From Gammaproteobacteria bacterium (lineage in GTDB: Bacteria > Pseudomonadota > Gammaproteobacteria > DSM-16500), in the NCBI GenBank assembly GCA_013287025.1, contig JABDEN010000045.1, positions 1,918 through 14,369 of the forward strand: 12,452 nucleotides of DNA. Direction: 5' to 3'. The translations under genes were made by a program, and so were the position numbers. Positions 1 to 9,170 of the stretch are shown in pieces (within the stretch, counting starts at the first letter, position 1; the number at the start of each line of letters is the position of its first letter). The notes beneath the pieces are model-generated. The model saw only the letters and a list, made by a program, of their open reading frames with translations, was not told the DNA's origin and searched no databases.

Positions 1-3000
1 CATATTTTTACTTTTGCGCATGGCGGCATGGCGGTTCGTGCAGAAAACACTAAATCAACTTTTGGGATTTTTTCTATTTATAATACCAGCATGACTGTAG
101 TTTCATTAATGCCAACGCTCTCACCCTATTTTATTCCACTATTGTCTAGAGATGATAAGGGTGACGTGCAAATATATGTAAATTGCGCTTATGGAGATCG
201 ATTTGCAAATGGATACGATTTGCAAAATACCAAAGTATTAGCTATTACAAAAGGAGAAGAAGACCTTGCGTCGGGTGAAAAATTAAATGCATTGTTAGCT
301 ATTCTTCAACATGATTTTGAATTAGAAAATGGTTCATATGTTAATCCTCTTTATGCAGAAATAACAGTGAATGAAACAAATGGAAATAATGAAAATACTG
401 TAGAACCTGAAACGCCAGAAGTTCTCGAAGCGATCCTCATGAAATCCGAAGCAGGCGAAGAATCCGAAGAAAAATCGGAAAGTTCCGAAAATGAAAATTT
501 ATTAAATGATACTGAACCGTTTGATCTTATGCCATCAACTGCTTTTGAAGTTCCAACTAAAACAGTTGAAATCAAAAAAGATTCAGAAGCGCAGGATCGA
601 AAATTCATGGATGATTATAAGCAGTTGGTAAATGGAATTAGAATATTAAAAGAAAGTCTCATTCAACATGAACTAACAGATACCATTGAAAATAACCTTT
701 GTATAGGTATGATTGAAGAAGGCGCAAAAATCATATCTAACATCTTACCGCTATCTCCTGAACTCAAAGAGTTTTATCTCAAGTTTAACGGTAAAACAAT
801 GGATTTTCCTTATAAGCATGCTTTTAAAAGCCTTAGTTTATATCTTGATAATAAATTAGCAACTGCAATGGAAACCAAAAAAATCACTTATGGCGAAGAG
901 ATGGAAGATTACGCTTTAGTTTTCATGAATATCGCTTTCAGCAAGGATGAGAAATCTATCGCTTCGCAATATAATGGAATTTATTATCTCATAGCGAAAA
1001 ATTATTCTTCTGCAATCTCTGCATTTAATCAAGCCATCGCTCTCAATTCAGCAAAATACCAACTTTATTATTATCGAGCCGCCACTTATGCTAAACTAAA
1101 CCTTTATACGCTTGCGATACACGATTTAAAAAAATCGATTGAATTGCATCCTGATGATCCAAGATCAAAAAATTTGCTAGCAGGCATTGAACAAAATGGA
1201 AATTGTCCTGATGTACCAGTAAAAACATGTTTTGATGATATCGTCACCACTCCTAAGGTCGAGTCCTTCGAGCTGATAGACGAACTTAATTCTGGAGATA
1301 AACGGGTTGATGTAGCCTTCAACAACGCAAAAATAGCTAAGACAAAAGGTATGACTTCAGAACAGTTTCAATTATTAAAGTTTGCAAAAACTGAATTAGA
1401 AAAAAATCTTAATGATGAAAAAACAAATCATGCTTATTCGAAAGTGTGTTTTCAGGTTGCAGAATATTATGATGGATTTAAAACCAGTCAAGGATATGAG
1501 CAAGCCCTAAAATTTTGGAATAAAGCTTATGAAAATGTGTCTAAGAATACAATATTCGAACGAATAATATTATCGAAACGCGCTTTCACTTATTCAAATA
1601 TTAAGAGAAGGGATTCTGCTAAAGCAGATTACATTCAAGCTATTCAAAAAAGTCCTGTTCATTCAAAAGAAAGAAAACAATTTGCGCTACTCTATTATTC
1701 ATATCTCAAACCTTTCAATGAAAGCGAAAAGCAAGAATTTTTGCAATTGACTAGATATTTTCCGGAATTGAATATGTTTTTTGCAGAAGAAATAAAAGGA
1801 CCAGGAGGAGCCAAAAAATTTAAAAATCAACAAAGGATTCAAAAAGGCATAAATTTATTGAAACAAAATACAGAGGATGCGTGTAATGAAGGATTGAAAT
1901 TATTTGCTAAAATACCAGATCATAAAATAAATATTTCATTTATACCAAAGTCGGATCTAAATATTGCATTTCATAAATTGTCTACCACTATTTTTTATAT
2001 CCTGAACGAATATAATGATTATACGTTCACAACCATAGAAATACCTAAAAAAGCTTTAGAAGCTCTAAATAAAGTACATCTATATGCGAGCCTTATTCGC
2101 AAGCTCGAGCCAACCCGAGCATCATATACCCATTATATAGATTCATTGGCGAACTTACAGAAACGTGAATTTGAAAAAGCTGTTGATAATTCCTCGCTTG
2201 CCATTTTAGCTGATCCTCATGCTAACTCTATTGCTATATATTATTATCATCGAGCACAGGCTTATTTTAAATTATTAAACTATACAAATGCATTGCATGA
2301 TATTAAATATGCTATTCAACAAGGTACCTATGTTGAACTTTTGGATAAGATGGAACTTTTACGTGATCAAATAATGCAAGAGCTAGATAAAATACAACGC
2401 GTTTCTTCACATGAAGAAAAAATTCCTAATTTAGACTTTAATACAATATCGTTTATGAAAAGTATTCATTTTCTATCTTGTAATGACATCAAAAGAGGCG
2501 TGGAGCTTGCTTTAGCTTCAAAAAAAGATATTAATACATGCAAAGGTTTAAAAATGGATGATGAGAGGCTGCATCAAGCCAAATTATTGCTTGGTAGTTC
2601 TCTTCAGCAATTAACCGAGAAGGTTGTGATTGAACTGAAGAGTACTGATCCTCGTATACGTAAATCTGAATTAGATGAATTAGATCGACAAGCGCAGGCT
2701 TTGGAAAAAATATCAAACGATGCGGGTAACTTATCACTTGTTTATTGCATAAAATCAATGAGAAGTTGTTTGGACTCAAATGTGGATGATGCGTATAAAC
2801 ATGTGATGACCAGTATTAAATATATGGCAACTACTCAGAACTTATTGGCACGTGCTAGAATTTATATGTTACAAGGGAATCATTATGCCGCGCATCAGGA
2901 TTATTTTGCCGTATTACAACTTGAAAGTCGCAATTCAGAAGCAATGGATGGCATAAAACAAGTCGGGTTTTTACAATCAAAAGAACATAAGCATGCTATT

Positions 3001-4353
3001 GCCACACCCGTCACTCCCAAAACAAAAGTTGCAAAAGTTGAAGTAGCAAAAAAAATAAAAGTTCCTGTTTCAAGCGAAGCGGTTGCAACAAAAAATGAAT
3101 TTGATGAACTAAAAATTTCAATAAAAACGCATATAGAAAAAAATGAATTGAAAAATTTAGACGATGCATTACAAAAGTTAAATGTCATTTTGAAATTTTG
3201 TAATGATACCAAAATTGGCAATGGTTCTGATAATGACTATCTTGTATCGACTATCACAAAACCACTCGTTACCGTCAGCACTGGATTTATAGAGGCTATT
3301 AAAAAAGTAGAAGAAACGAATAAAAATGCGGCCATTAGTATTTACGAATCTTTTGAAGCACTTTCTGAAGCACCTCAGCAAATGGTTGCGCAATTCAGAA
3401 ATAGGAAAAAAACCATTCAGAATAGTCAAAGACAGGCAAAAATAAAAAGTATCCGAAATTCATTTGCAGAAATTGATCAAAAATTAGAGGGATTGCCAAA
3501 GGATACGAAAATCGTAGGACACATTACTACGTTAACTAAAAATAAAAGCTTATCGATTAAGGACGCACAAACAGTATTACAATCTACTGCAGAAATATAT
3601 AAAAAATATTCATCTGAAGATTTTAGATTTTTAAAAGAAAAAATGCAAATTCTCCAAGGCACTGATAAGAGCTTGACAGAAGTGAAAAAAGAATTAAAAG
3701 AAAAAATTGAACTGCTTCAACAAAAAATAGCAAAATATGAAAATATCCGTCAATTACGAACTGAAATTTTTGAAAAAAACAGAATTGAGTTAAAAGCCGT
3801 TCATACCAAAACTTTACAAAACATACGACGTATTGATTCAGAAGTACAAGAAATCGAAAACTTTTTAACTGAAAGCAGTGCAACTATTAATAAGTTAACT
3901 TGTGTTAAGGCTATATCATCTAAGCAATATGATATTGCCAAAAAATACGAAGAAAAAATAGCGACCGTCACTAAGCTGATTGATGAAGCAACAAACGCGT
4001 ACCATACACTAGAATCGACAAGATCTATCATATCCATCGGATCCAAAAGTGCATTGCAACCGATCGAAACTTATGACAGTATTCTGCCAAAATTAAATCA
4101 ATCCTTTGATAAATTTAAACAGAATACTTCTAATTTAATGGAGAAAATTGAAATGCAAAGGAAAAAAGAAATTGAAATGGAATTAGAAAAACAAAAACTA
4201 GAAGAAGAAATAGAAAAACAAAAGCTAAAAGAAGAAAAAGATAAACAAGAATTTTTAAAACAACAACAACAAATAGATAAGATAGCACAGGAATTCAAGA
4301 AGACCTTATCGCAAAAACAAAAAGATATTTTTGAAAATGAATCTTTCAAATAA
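1..4353 (+). CDS. Giant caspase-like / TPR / coiled-coil protein, 5'-partial, ended by a premature stop
   Basis: Unrecognised very large protein, likely an effector of an intracellular bacterium (inference). The frame is open from base 1, so the true start is left of the window; the first ATG inside is at 28 (1,441 codons from there) and residue numbers count from it. Domains: (1) a possible caspase-fold protease core, with IFTFAHGG encoded at 4-27 and IYVNCAYG ending the core (Cys53); (2) an acidic Glu/Ser-rich linker, about 118-190; (3) TPR-like helical repeats near 315-386, 475-545, 698-770 and 934-975, with typical pairs such as YRAATYAKLNLYTLAI; (4) a largely helical region from about 1030, becoming an extreme Lys/Glu/Gln coiled coil at 1372-1441. 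No signal peptide or membrane segment is visible in the part seen. The frame ends at TAA 4351-4353, yet the same frame continues open beyond it, so this is probably the front part of one gene finishing at 6312. It is AT-rich compared with the gcv genes. Confidence 0.8.
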   Translation, partial: HIFTFAHGGMAVRAENTKSTFGIFSIYNTSMTVVSLMPTLSPYFIPLLSRDDKGDVQIYVNCAYGDRFANGYDLQNTKVLAITKGEEDLASGEKLNALLAILQHDFELENGSYVNPLYAEITVNETNGNNENTVEPETPEVLEAILMKSEAGEESEEKSESSENENLLNDTEPFDLMPSTAFEVPTKTVEIKKDSEAQDRKFMDDYKQLVNGIRILKESLIQHELTDTIENNLCIGMIEEGAKIISNILPLSPELKEFYLKFNGKTMDFPYKHAFKSLSLYLDNKLATAMETKKITYGEEMEDYALVFMNIAFSKDEKSIASQYNGIYYLIAKNYSSAISAFNQAIALNSAKYQLYYYRAATYAKLNLYTLAIHDLKKSIELHPDDPRSKNLLAGIEQNGNCPDVPVKTCFDDIVTTPKVESFELIDELNSGDKRVDVAFNNAKIAKTKGMTSEQFQLLKFAKTELEKNLNDEKTNHAYSKVCFQVAEYYDGFKTSQGYEQALKFWNKAYENVSKNTIFERIILSKRAFTYSNIKRRDSAKADYIQAIQKSPVHSKERKQFALLYYSYLKPFNESEKQEFLQLTRYFPELNMFFAEEIKGPGGAKKFKNQQRIQKGINLLKQNTEDACNEGLKLFAKIPDHKINISFIPKSDLNIAFHKLSTTIFYILNEYNDYTFTTIEIPKKALEALNKVHLYASLIRKLEPTRASYTHYIDSLANLQKREFEKAVDNSSLAILADPHANSIAIYYYHRAQAYFKLLNYTNALHDIKYAIQQGTYVELLDKMELLRDQIMQELDKIQRVSSHEEKIPNLDFNTISFMKSIHFLSCNDIKRGVELALASKKDINTCKGLKMDDERLHQAKLLLGSSLQQLTEKVVIELKSTDPRIRKSELDELDRQAQALEKISNDAGNLSLVYCIKSMRSCLDSNVDDAYKHVMTSIKYMATTQNLLARARIYMLQGNHYAAHQDYFAVLQLESRNSEAMDGIKQVGFLQSKEHKHAIATPVTPKTKVAKVEVAKKIKVPVSSEAVATKNEFDELKISIKTHIEKNELKNLDDALQKLNVILKFCNDTKIGNGSDNDYLVSTITKPLVTVSTGFIEAIKKVEETNKNAAISIYESFEALSEAPQQMVAQFRNRKKTIQNSQRQAKIKSIRNSFAEIDQKLEGLPKDTKIVGHITTLTKNKSLSIKDAQTVLQSTAEIYKKYSSEDFRFLKEKMQILQGTDKSLTEVKKELKEKIELLQQKIAKYENIRQLRTEIFEKNRIELKAVHTKTLQNIRRIDSEVQEIENFLTESSATINKLTCVKAISSKQYDIAKKYEEKIATVTKLIDEATNAYHTLESTRSIISIGSKSALQPIETYDSILPKLNQSFDKFKQNTSNLMEKIEMQRKKEIEMELEKQKLEEEIEKQKLKEEKDKQEFLKQQQQIDKIAQEFKKTLSQKQKDIFENESFK
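4..204 (+). other. Putative clan CD (caspase-like) cysteine protease His/Cys motifs
   Basis: Two short hydrophobic strands end in the residues expected of a caspase-like fold. IFTFAHGG puts a His-Gly at 19-24, and QIYVNCAYG puts a Cys at 184-186, 55 residues later. Known clan CD enzymes show the same layout, a beta strand then HG and a second strand then C, with similar spacing: 48 in caspase-1 (His237/Cys285), 49 in the MARTX protease of Vibrio cholerae (His3519/Cys3568) and 55 in clostripain (His176/Cys231). The His lies upstream of the first in-window ATG, which supports a start outside the window. The motifs are visible directly. The fold assignment is an inference and the N-terminal half of the domain is not visible. 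A CHAT-type or C80-type domain is equally possible. Confidence 0.45.
4184..4237 (+). repeat. Two-copy 27-bp tandem repeat in the coiled coil
   Basis: Units 4184-4210 and 4211-4237 match at 25 of 27 positions, differing at the 14th and 18th bases. They encode the nine-residue units LEKQKLEEE and IEKQKLKEE, followed by a diverged third unit, KDKQEFLKQ. The repeat is in frame and lengthens a charged helix, so it looks like simple coiled-coil expansion within the gene rather than a mobile element. Confidence 0.75.
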
Positions 4354-4488
4354 ATAGATGCATTAATTGAAAAATCAAATCAATATGCCAATGAATTAAA
4401 ATTATTAGATGTTAGAAGTTCAAAATCAAAAGATATACTTCTGACGCTTGAGAAGCTTTTTGCTGACAATATCGTAAATATTGATAAC
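4351..4488 (+). other. In-frame nonsense codon (TAA 4351-4353) followed by 45 open codons
   Basis: The TAA ends the upstream reading frame, but codons 4354-4488 continue in exactly the same frame and translate as helical, Lys/Leu/Glu-rich sequence (it begins IDALIEKSNQYANELKLLD), like the coiled coil before it and the reading frame after it. There is no ATG or GTG and no Shine-Dalgarno sequence in this stretch. One base change from CAA, AAA or GAA, all common codons nearby, would create the TAA. TAA, TAG and TGA are all used as true stops by the neighbouring genes, so a reassigned code does not explain it. Confidence 0.9.
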
Positions 4489-6312
4489 ATGCTTGCAAAA
4501 AAATACGATAAATTGGAAGCTGCAAAGAAGTTTTTACAATCTAATCCGTTACCTCAAAAACTTGCAGCAGAAGTTGCATCATCACTGAGACTGCATGAGA
4601 GCATTCAAAATAAAATTGATAATTTGCATAATATAAAGCAAATGATGCATCATGATTTTGATAAGGTAAAATCTGATGTTACGATGTTAATTGAAAATTA
4701 TTATAAAATATTAAATGAAGAAGCACTACAATTATCATTATTACCACAATCTAGCAATCCAGATGACAGTAAAACTTACGATGATCTTATTCAAAGTATT
4801 CAATATTTAAGAGAGACTTATCATCGAATTACTACGATGTTAGTTGAACAAGATGATTTCTTTGATCCTGAAATGAAAGAGAAATTATTAAAAACGCAAC
4901 AAGAATGTCTAGAAAAAATGGAGTTAGGTAATGCTAAAAAGAAACTTATCTTAGATAAATTTGGTACTGAGCCTCAACTGGCTGAGAAATTCAATTTAAG
5001 TAATAATTATCCTACCGTTTGGAAAGGTGGATTGTCCCAATATATGGGCTTTTTATGTTATTCCGATCTAAAATCTACTGCTAATGTAAATATTAAAGAT
5101 AACGATGGCTTTGTCGACACCGAAAATCCTGATCGATTAAAAACGACGCTTTTGTATAAGGAAGGTTTTACATTTCATGGCCTCGATTTGCTCCCCAGTG
5201 TCGATACAGAAAAAATTCCTAATAAATTATACGTTGTTCAACATGATCGTTTAGCCCTTCGCTACTATGTCTATGGGGAAGATCAACAAATTTCGTTACT
5301 TGGCAAGATCCATGCTTCACAATTGACATTTAGTTTGCAAAAACCTAATGATATCAAATCTTATAAACTTCATGCGGATGAGATCATCGAAAAAGTTTTT
5401 TCGAGTATTCCTTGTAAATCATCTTTTGTAAAATTGAATTATTTTGTAGATGACAGAGAAATGGATTTAACGCTGAAAACCAAAGAATACAAAGGTAATG
5501 AATTTATTACCGGTATTGTGGCCGGTGAAACGATACTTAGTAGTCAACCTTTAGATGAAAAAGATTTTGATGTGAAGCAAATTGGCCCGTCGCGTTATGT
5601 CGGTATTAACAAAAACGCACCTTTTTACAAAGAATTTAAAGAAGCGATTGTTGATAAAACTTATCTTGTTTCGCCATATATCGCAGGCATTCATCAACGT
5701 CATTCTGTCGTTGCGATTAAAGGCTTGAAAAAGATGCGTACCTGGTTTGGTAATGAATTAAAACTTGATGCGAAAGAGCAACTCGCAAGTGATCGTAAAA
5801 CTAAAAAAATGGGTTACAATCTGTTTCTCGCGCAATTACGTAGGCAATTTACAATAAATATTGTCAATATTCCACCCAATGAATTTAGTTGTTACCAAGA
5901 AATTAATGCGATTCTAAAAACTTTTGCTGATCCTTTTGATGATGCTGATGTAGAGCCTTACATAAAAGCTTTAATTAATGCAGTGGTTTTGAAACTATAT
6001 AAAAGAGAAAACGAGGAAATTGTCGATAAAGCTTTTAAGGAGCTAAAAAATTATTATAAACTTTATCCTGGCGAATTAGAGTTCAAAACCGAAGATATGA
6101 AAATTAAATTTGAGTTAACCATTGGTGCTCATGTGCATGCTGCCATTTTATTAGATGCTAAATCGCAGAAAGGTTCTCATTACTCTTCTCGTTATGCTCA
6201 TTTTTCGCCGCCAAAAGGTCAAGAAAATAGGGCACCGAGACCTCCGATGCCACCTTCTAACTATTCATTACCAAAGGTTCCGCCGTCAGGATATGTTTAT
6301 AGAAAGAAATGA
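4489..6312 (+). CDS. C-terminal part of the giant coiled-coil protein, downstream of the nonsense codon
   Basis: No family recognised. A reading frame from the ATG at 4489 gives 607 aa and ends in TGA, but the same frame is open back to 4354 and joins the upstream gene across one TAA, so the ATG is probably an internal methionine. No ribosome binding site precedes it (the sequence before it is AATATTGATAAC). Residues 1 to about 165 are helical and charged, continuing the coiled coil. Residues 180-560 look globular, with alternating hydrophobic segments such as KLYVVQHDRLALRYYVYG (about 246-263). Residues about 572-603 are a proline-rich tail with PPMPP and KVPPSGY, ending in a basic YRKK. No signal peptide or membrane helix is visible. 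If the whole gene encodes a type IV effector, this half would carry the usual C-terminal export signal, which the truncated front part would lack (inference). It could be a separate protein only if translation restarts here. Confidence 0.7.
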   Translation: MLAKKYDKLEAAKKFLQSNPLPQKLAAEVASSLRLHESIQNKIDNLHNIKQMMHHDFDKVKSDVTMLIENYYKILNEEALQLSLLPQSSNPDDSKTYDDLIQSIQYLRETYHRITTMLVEQDDFFDPEMKEKLLKTQQECLEKMELGNAKKKLILDKFGTEPQLAEKFNLSNNYPTVWKGGLSQYMGFLCYSDLKSTANVNIKDNDGFVDTENPDRLKTTLLYKEGFTFHGLDLLPSVDTEKIPNKLYVVQHDRLALRYYVYGEDQQISLLGKIHASQLTFSLQKPNDIKSYKLHADEIIEKVFSSIPCKSSFVKLNYFVDDREMDLTLKTKEYKGNEFITGIVAGETILSSQPLDEKDFDVKQIGPSRYVGINKNAPFYKEFKEAIVDKTYLVSPYIAGIHQRHSVVAIKGLKKMRTWFGNELKLDAKEQLASDRKTKKMGYNLFLAQLRRQFTINIVNIPPNEFSCYQEINAILKTFADPFDDADVEPYIKALINAVVLKLYKRENEEIVDKAFKELKNYYKLYPGELEFKTEDMKIKFELTIGAHVHAAILLDAKSQKGSHYSSRYAHFSPPKGQENRAPRPPMPPSNYSLPKVPPSGYVYRKK

Positions 6313-6318
6313 GGCGCT

Positions 6319-7770
6319 TTAGGGATGCCACACGACATCAATATCCCGCGCCGCTTTGACTTCATCTAAACGCTTCACTGGAAGCGTATGAGGCGCGTTT
6401 TGTAAAAGAGCGGGATTATCTTTAGCTTCTTCCAAAATTTTAATCAAGGTGTCTGCAAACGCGTCTAAGACTTTTTTGCTTTCGGTTTCTGTCGGTTCAA
6501 TCAAAAGACATTCTGGCACTAACAACGGAAAATACATCGTGGGCGCATGAAAACCATAATCCAGTAAACGTTTTGCAACATCTAAAGCGGTGATATGCAA
6601 AGTCTTGGCTTCATTTTTTAAAGTGATAATAAATTCATGACTAGCACGTCTCGTCGCATAGGCGGGCGTGAAACCTGCTTTCTTCAATCTTGTAAGCAAA
6701 TAATTCGCATTTAACGTGGCGAATTCAGCAACCCGTTGCATTCCTTCCTGACCCAACAATCGTGCATACATGTACGCACGTAAAATAATGCCGGCATTAC
6801 CCATAAATGCTGATAAGCGCCCAATACTTTGTGGACAATCAGCGATGGTCAACCAGCGATAACGTTCACCTTCTTTTGCGACGATGGGCATCGGTAAAAA
6901 AGGACGCAAGCGTTCATTTACAGCCACTGGTCCGCCACCAGGGCCTCCACCGCCATGGGGTGTCGCAAAGGTTTTATGTAAATTGATATGCATCACATCG
7001 AAACCCATATCGCCGGGACGCACTTTTCCTAAAATGGCATTTAAATTAGCGCCATCGTAATATAACAAGCCACCAGCGGTATGCACGATATTGGCAATTT
7101 CTTGAATTTGCTGTTCAAAAACACCAAGTGTAGAAGGATTTGTTAACATGATCCCCGCCGTTTGGGGGCCTACCGCTTTTTTTAAACTTTCTAAATCAAC
7201 ATTCCCATTTGCATCCGTTGGAATTTCACGCACTTTAAAACCGCATTGGGCAGCGGTCGCAGGATTCGTACCATGCGCCGCATCAGGCACTAAAATTTCG
7301 TTTCGCGCGAGATCATTTCGAGATCGATGATATGCATGGATCATTGCAACGCCCGCAAATTCTCCTTGCGCACCCGCCATTGGCGTAAGCGATACACCGG
7401 TCATACCGGTTATGGTTTTCAAAATTTCTTGCAGTTCATACGCTGACGCCATATATCCTTGACTATGCGCTTCTGTCGCCAAAGGATGACGTTGCAAAAA
7501 TCCGTCTAACATCGCTAAACGATGCACGCCACGCGGATTATATTTCATCGTGCATGAACCTAACGGATAAAATTGCGTGTCAATGGAAAAATTTTTTCGA
7601 GATAAACGCGTGAAATGTCGTACGACTTCTAATTCTGACATCTCTGGAATCATGGGAGTGTCTTTTCGTAAAAATTTGTCCGGAATATCGGAAATCATTT
7701 TTTTGATTGGCGGAATTTGCGCACTCGCCAAACGTCCCTTGCTAGATAATTCAAAAATAATTTCTGTCAT
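6319..7770 (-). CDS. gcvPB: Glycine dehydrogenase (decarboxylating) subunit 2
   Basis: This is the PLP-carrying half of the split P protein of the glycine cleavage system. With subunit 1 it decarboxylates glycine and passes the aminomethyl group to the lipoyl arm of GcvH, in the cytoplasm. The 483-aa length is normal for the family. Visible motifs: [13 protein letters not shown] (68-80), [12 protein letters not shown] (129-140), [11 protein letters not shown] (163-173), and the PLP site [18 protein letters not shown] with Lys266 as the expected Schiff-base lysine. The ATG at 7768-7770 follows GGAGA in the end of gcvPA, two bases after that gene's TAG, so the two subunits are probably translationally coupled. 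It is the last gene of the operon; its TAA lies 6 bp from the stop of the convergent giant gene, and no terminator hairpin is seen there. Glycine-rich and cofactor motifs are intact, so it should be active. Confidence 0.97.
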   Translation of the reverse strand: MTEIIFELSSKGRLASAQIPPIKKMISDIPDKFLRKDTPMIPEMSELEVVRHFTRLSRKNFSIDTQFYPLGSCTMKYNPRGVHRLAMLDGFLQRHPLATEAHSQGYMASAYELQEILKTITGMTGVSLTPMAGAQGEFAGVAMIHAYHRSRNDLARNEILVPDAAHGTNPATAAQCGFKVREIPTDANGNVDLESLKKAVGPQTAGIMLTNPSTLGVFEQQIQEIANIVHTAGGLLYYDGANLNAILGKVRPGDMGFDVMHINLHKTFATPHGGGGPGGGPVAVNERLRPFLPMPIVAKEGERYRWLTIADCPQSIGRLSAFMGNAGIILRAYMYARLLGQEGMQRVAEFATLNANYLLTRLKKAGFTPAYATRRASHEFIITLKNEAKTLHITALDVAKRLLDYGFHAPTMYFPLLVPECLLIEPTETESKKVLDAFADTLIKILEEAKDNPALLQNAPHTLPVKRLDEVKAARDIDVVWHP

Positions 7771-7772
7771 AT

Positions 7773-9158
7773 CTATTCTCCGCTAATCTTTTTAAAAGGA
7801 GATTCGGCAAATTTTGCGAGAGTTTTTTGCAAACAATCTACATATTGTTCCAAATCTTCGAGTGATTTTGTTTCTGTGACACAAACGAGTAAGGTGTTTT
7901 TTAATTTTGGGTAAAAATGTTCAAGTGATAATCCCGCGGCAATTTGCTGTTTATCCATTTCTTCAATAATGTCAGTGACGGAATATGAAAATTGTAAAAC
8001 CATTTCATGAAAAAATGTGCCTGAAAATAAAACTTTGACACCTGATAAATTTTCAATTTTGTCTTTTAACCATCGTAAATTTTGATGTGAAGCGAGTGCC
8101 ACTTGTCTCAATCCCATCGGCCCTAACAAACTCATATAAATCGTGCTTGCAGTGACTAGCAATCCCTGATTCGTGCAGATATTGGAAGTGGCTTTCGCAC
8201 GACGAATATGTTGTTCGCGCGCTTGCAAAGTCAGAACGAATCCCTGTTTTCCATCTTTATCGACGGTACGTCCGACAATACGGCCAGGCAATTGACGAAC
8301 CCAGTCTTTTTTACAGCATAAAAAACCATAGTAAGGTCCACCTGATGCCATAGGTACGCCGAGTGGCTGACCTTCCCCACAAGCGATATCCGCCCCATTT
8401 TTTCCCCATTGTCCAGGGGGTTTTATGAGGGACATGGCGAGAGGATTGACGACACCAATGACTAGTGCATTTTTTTCGTGTGCCCAATCCGTCAACGCAT
8501 CCACTTCTTCTAACTGACCAAAAAAATTCGGCTGAGGAATGACTAACGCAGTAAAATCGGATGCGATAGATGAGATATCACATTGTCCTGTGTCAGGATG
8601 AAAGGGTAATTCAATGATTTCAATTTTTAATTGAGAAACAATGGTTTTTACCACTTCGCGATAATAGGGATGCACAGATTGAGGAATGACAATGCGATGT
8701 GAGGTATTGCGACGATTGGCCCGTACTGCCATTAAAATGGCTTCGGCGAGCGCGGTCGCACCTTCATACAACGATGCATTCGACACATCCAATCCCATCA
8801 AACTTGCCATCATGGTTTGATATTCATAAAGGAGCTGCAAAGTACCTTGGCTTGCTTCCGCTTGATAGGGTGTGTACGCCGTTAAAAATTCACCTCGACT
8901 TGTGACTTCCCAAACGGCCGCTGGAATGTGATGTTCATAAGCGCCCGCACCGATAAATGAAGTCAATCCAGAGTCTGCTGCCGCGCGTGATTTCATTAAT
9001 CGTGTTAATTCCATTTCCGTCAAACTAGGGGGAATGGGCGGTAACGCTTTTACACGTAAATTTTCTGGGATTTCATCAAATAAATTTTCAATATTGGCGA
9101 CACCGATTTCGCGCAACATCGCTTCGGTGTCAACTTCCGTATGGGGTATGAATGGCAT
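7773..9158 (-). CDS. gcvPA: Glycine dehydrogenase (decarboxylating) subunit 1
   Basis: This is the N-terminal-type half of the split P protein, 461 aa, homologous to the front of the fused GcvP of E. coli. It lacks the PLP lysine, which is in subunit 2. Family motifs are clear: [13 protein letters not shown] (67-79), TAYTPYQAE (93-101), [14 protein letters not shown] (127-140) and [19 protein letters not shown] (261-279). The start at 9156-9158 follows an AAGG ribosome binding site about 7 bases upstream, 12 bases after the gcvH stop, and MPFIPHTE is a typical opening for the family. The gene ends in TAG two bases before the gcvPB start, giving the one-to-one subunit supply that the complex needs. 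Two-gene P proteins are the arrangement in Coxiella, Legionella, Gram-positives and Thermus, not in enterics. Confidence 0.97.
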   Translation of the reverse strand: MPFIPHTEVDTEAMLREIGVANIENLFDEIPENLRVKALPPIPPSLTEMELTRLMKSRAAADSGLTSFIGAGAYEHHIPAAVWEVTSRGEFLTAYTPYQAEASQGTLQLLYEYQTMMASLMGLDVSNASLYEGATALAEAILMAVRANRRNTSHRIVIPQSVHPYYREVVKTIVSQLKIEIIELPFHPDTGQCDISSIASDFTALVIPQPNFFGQLEEVDALTDWAHEKNALVIGVVNPLAMSLIKPPGQWGKNGADIACGEGQPLGVPMASGGPYYGFLCCKKDWVRQLPGRIVGRTVDKDGKQGFVLTLQAREQHIRRAKATSNICTNQGLLVTASTIYMSLLGPMGLRQVALASHQNLRWLKDKIENLSGVKVLFSGTFFHEMVLQFSYSVTDIIEEMDKQQIAAGLSLEHFYPKLKNTLLVCVTETKSLEDLEQYVDCLQKTLAKFAESPFKKISGE

Positions 9159-9170
9159 ACATTACCTTTT

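Noticed and set aside
2531..4349. Minus-strand open frames under the giant gene
   Set aside because: They are antisense shadows of AT-rich coiled-coil coding sequence, rich in Phe, Ser and Cys as expected from complementing Lys/Glu codons, and lack start signals.
4340..4365. Frameshift or programmed slippage joining the two halves
   Set aside because: Both halves are in the same frame, so no shift is needed; the break is a plain stop codon. The TAA-ATA context is not a leaky readthrough context that I know.
4489..4491. ATG at 4489 as a genuine gene start
   Set aside because: There is no Shine-Dalgarno sequence, the frame is open and of the same character for 45 codons upstream, and it is in phase with the upstream gene. 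Reinitiation cannot be excluded, but nothing in the sequence supports it.
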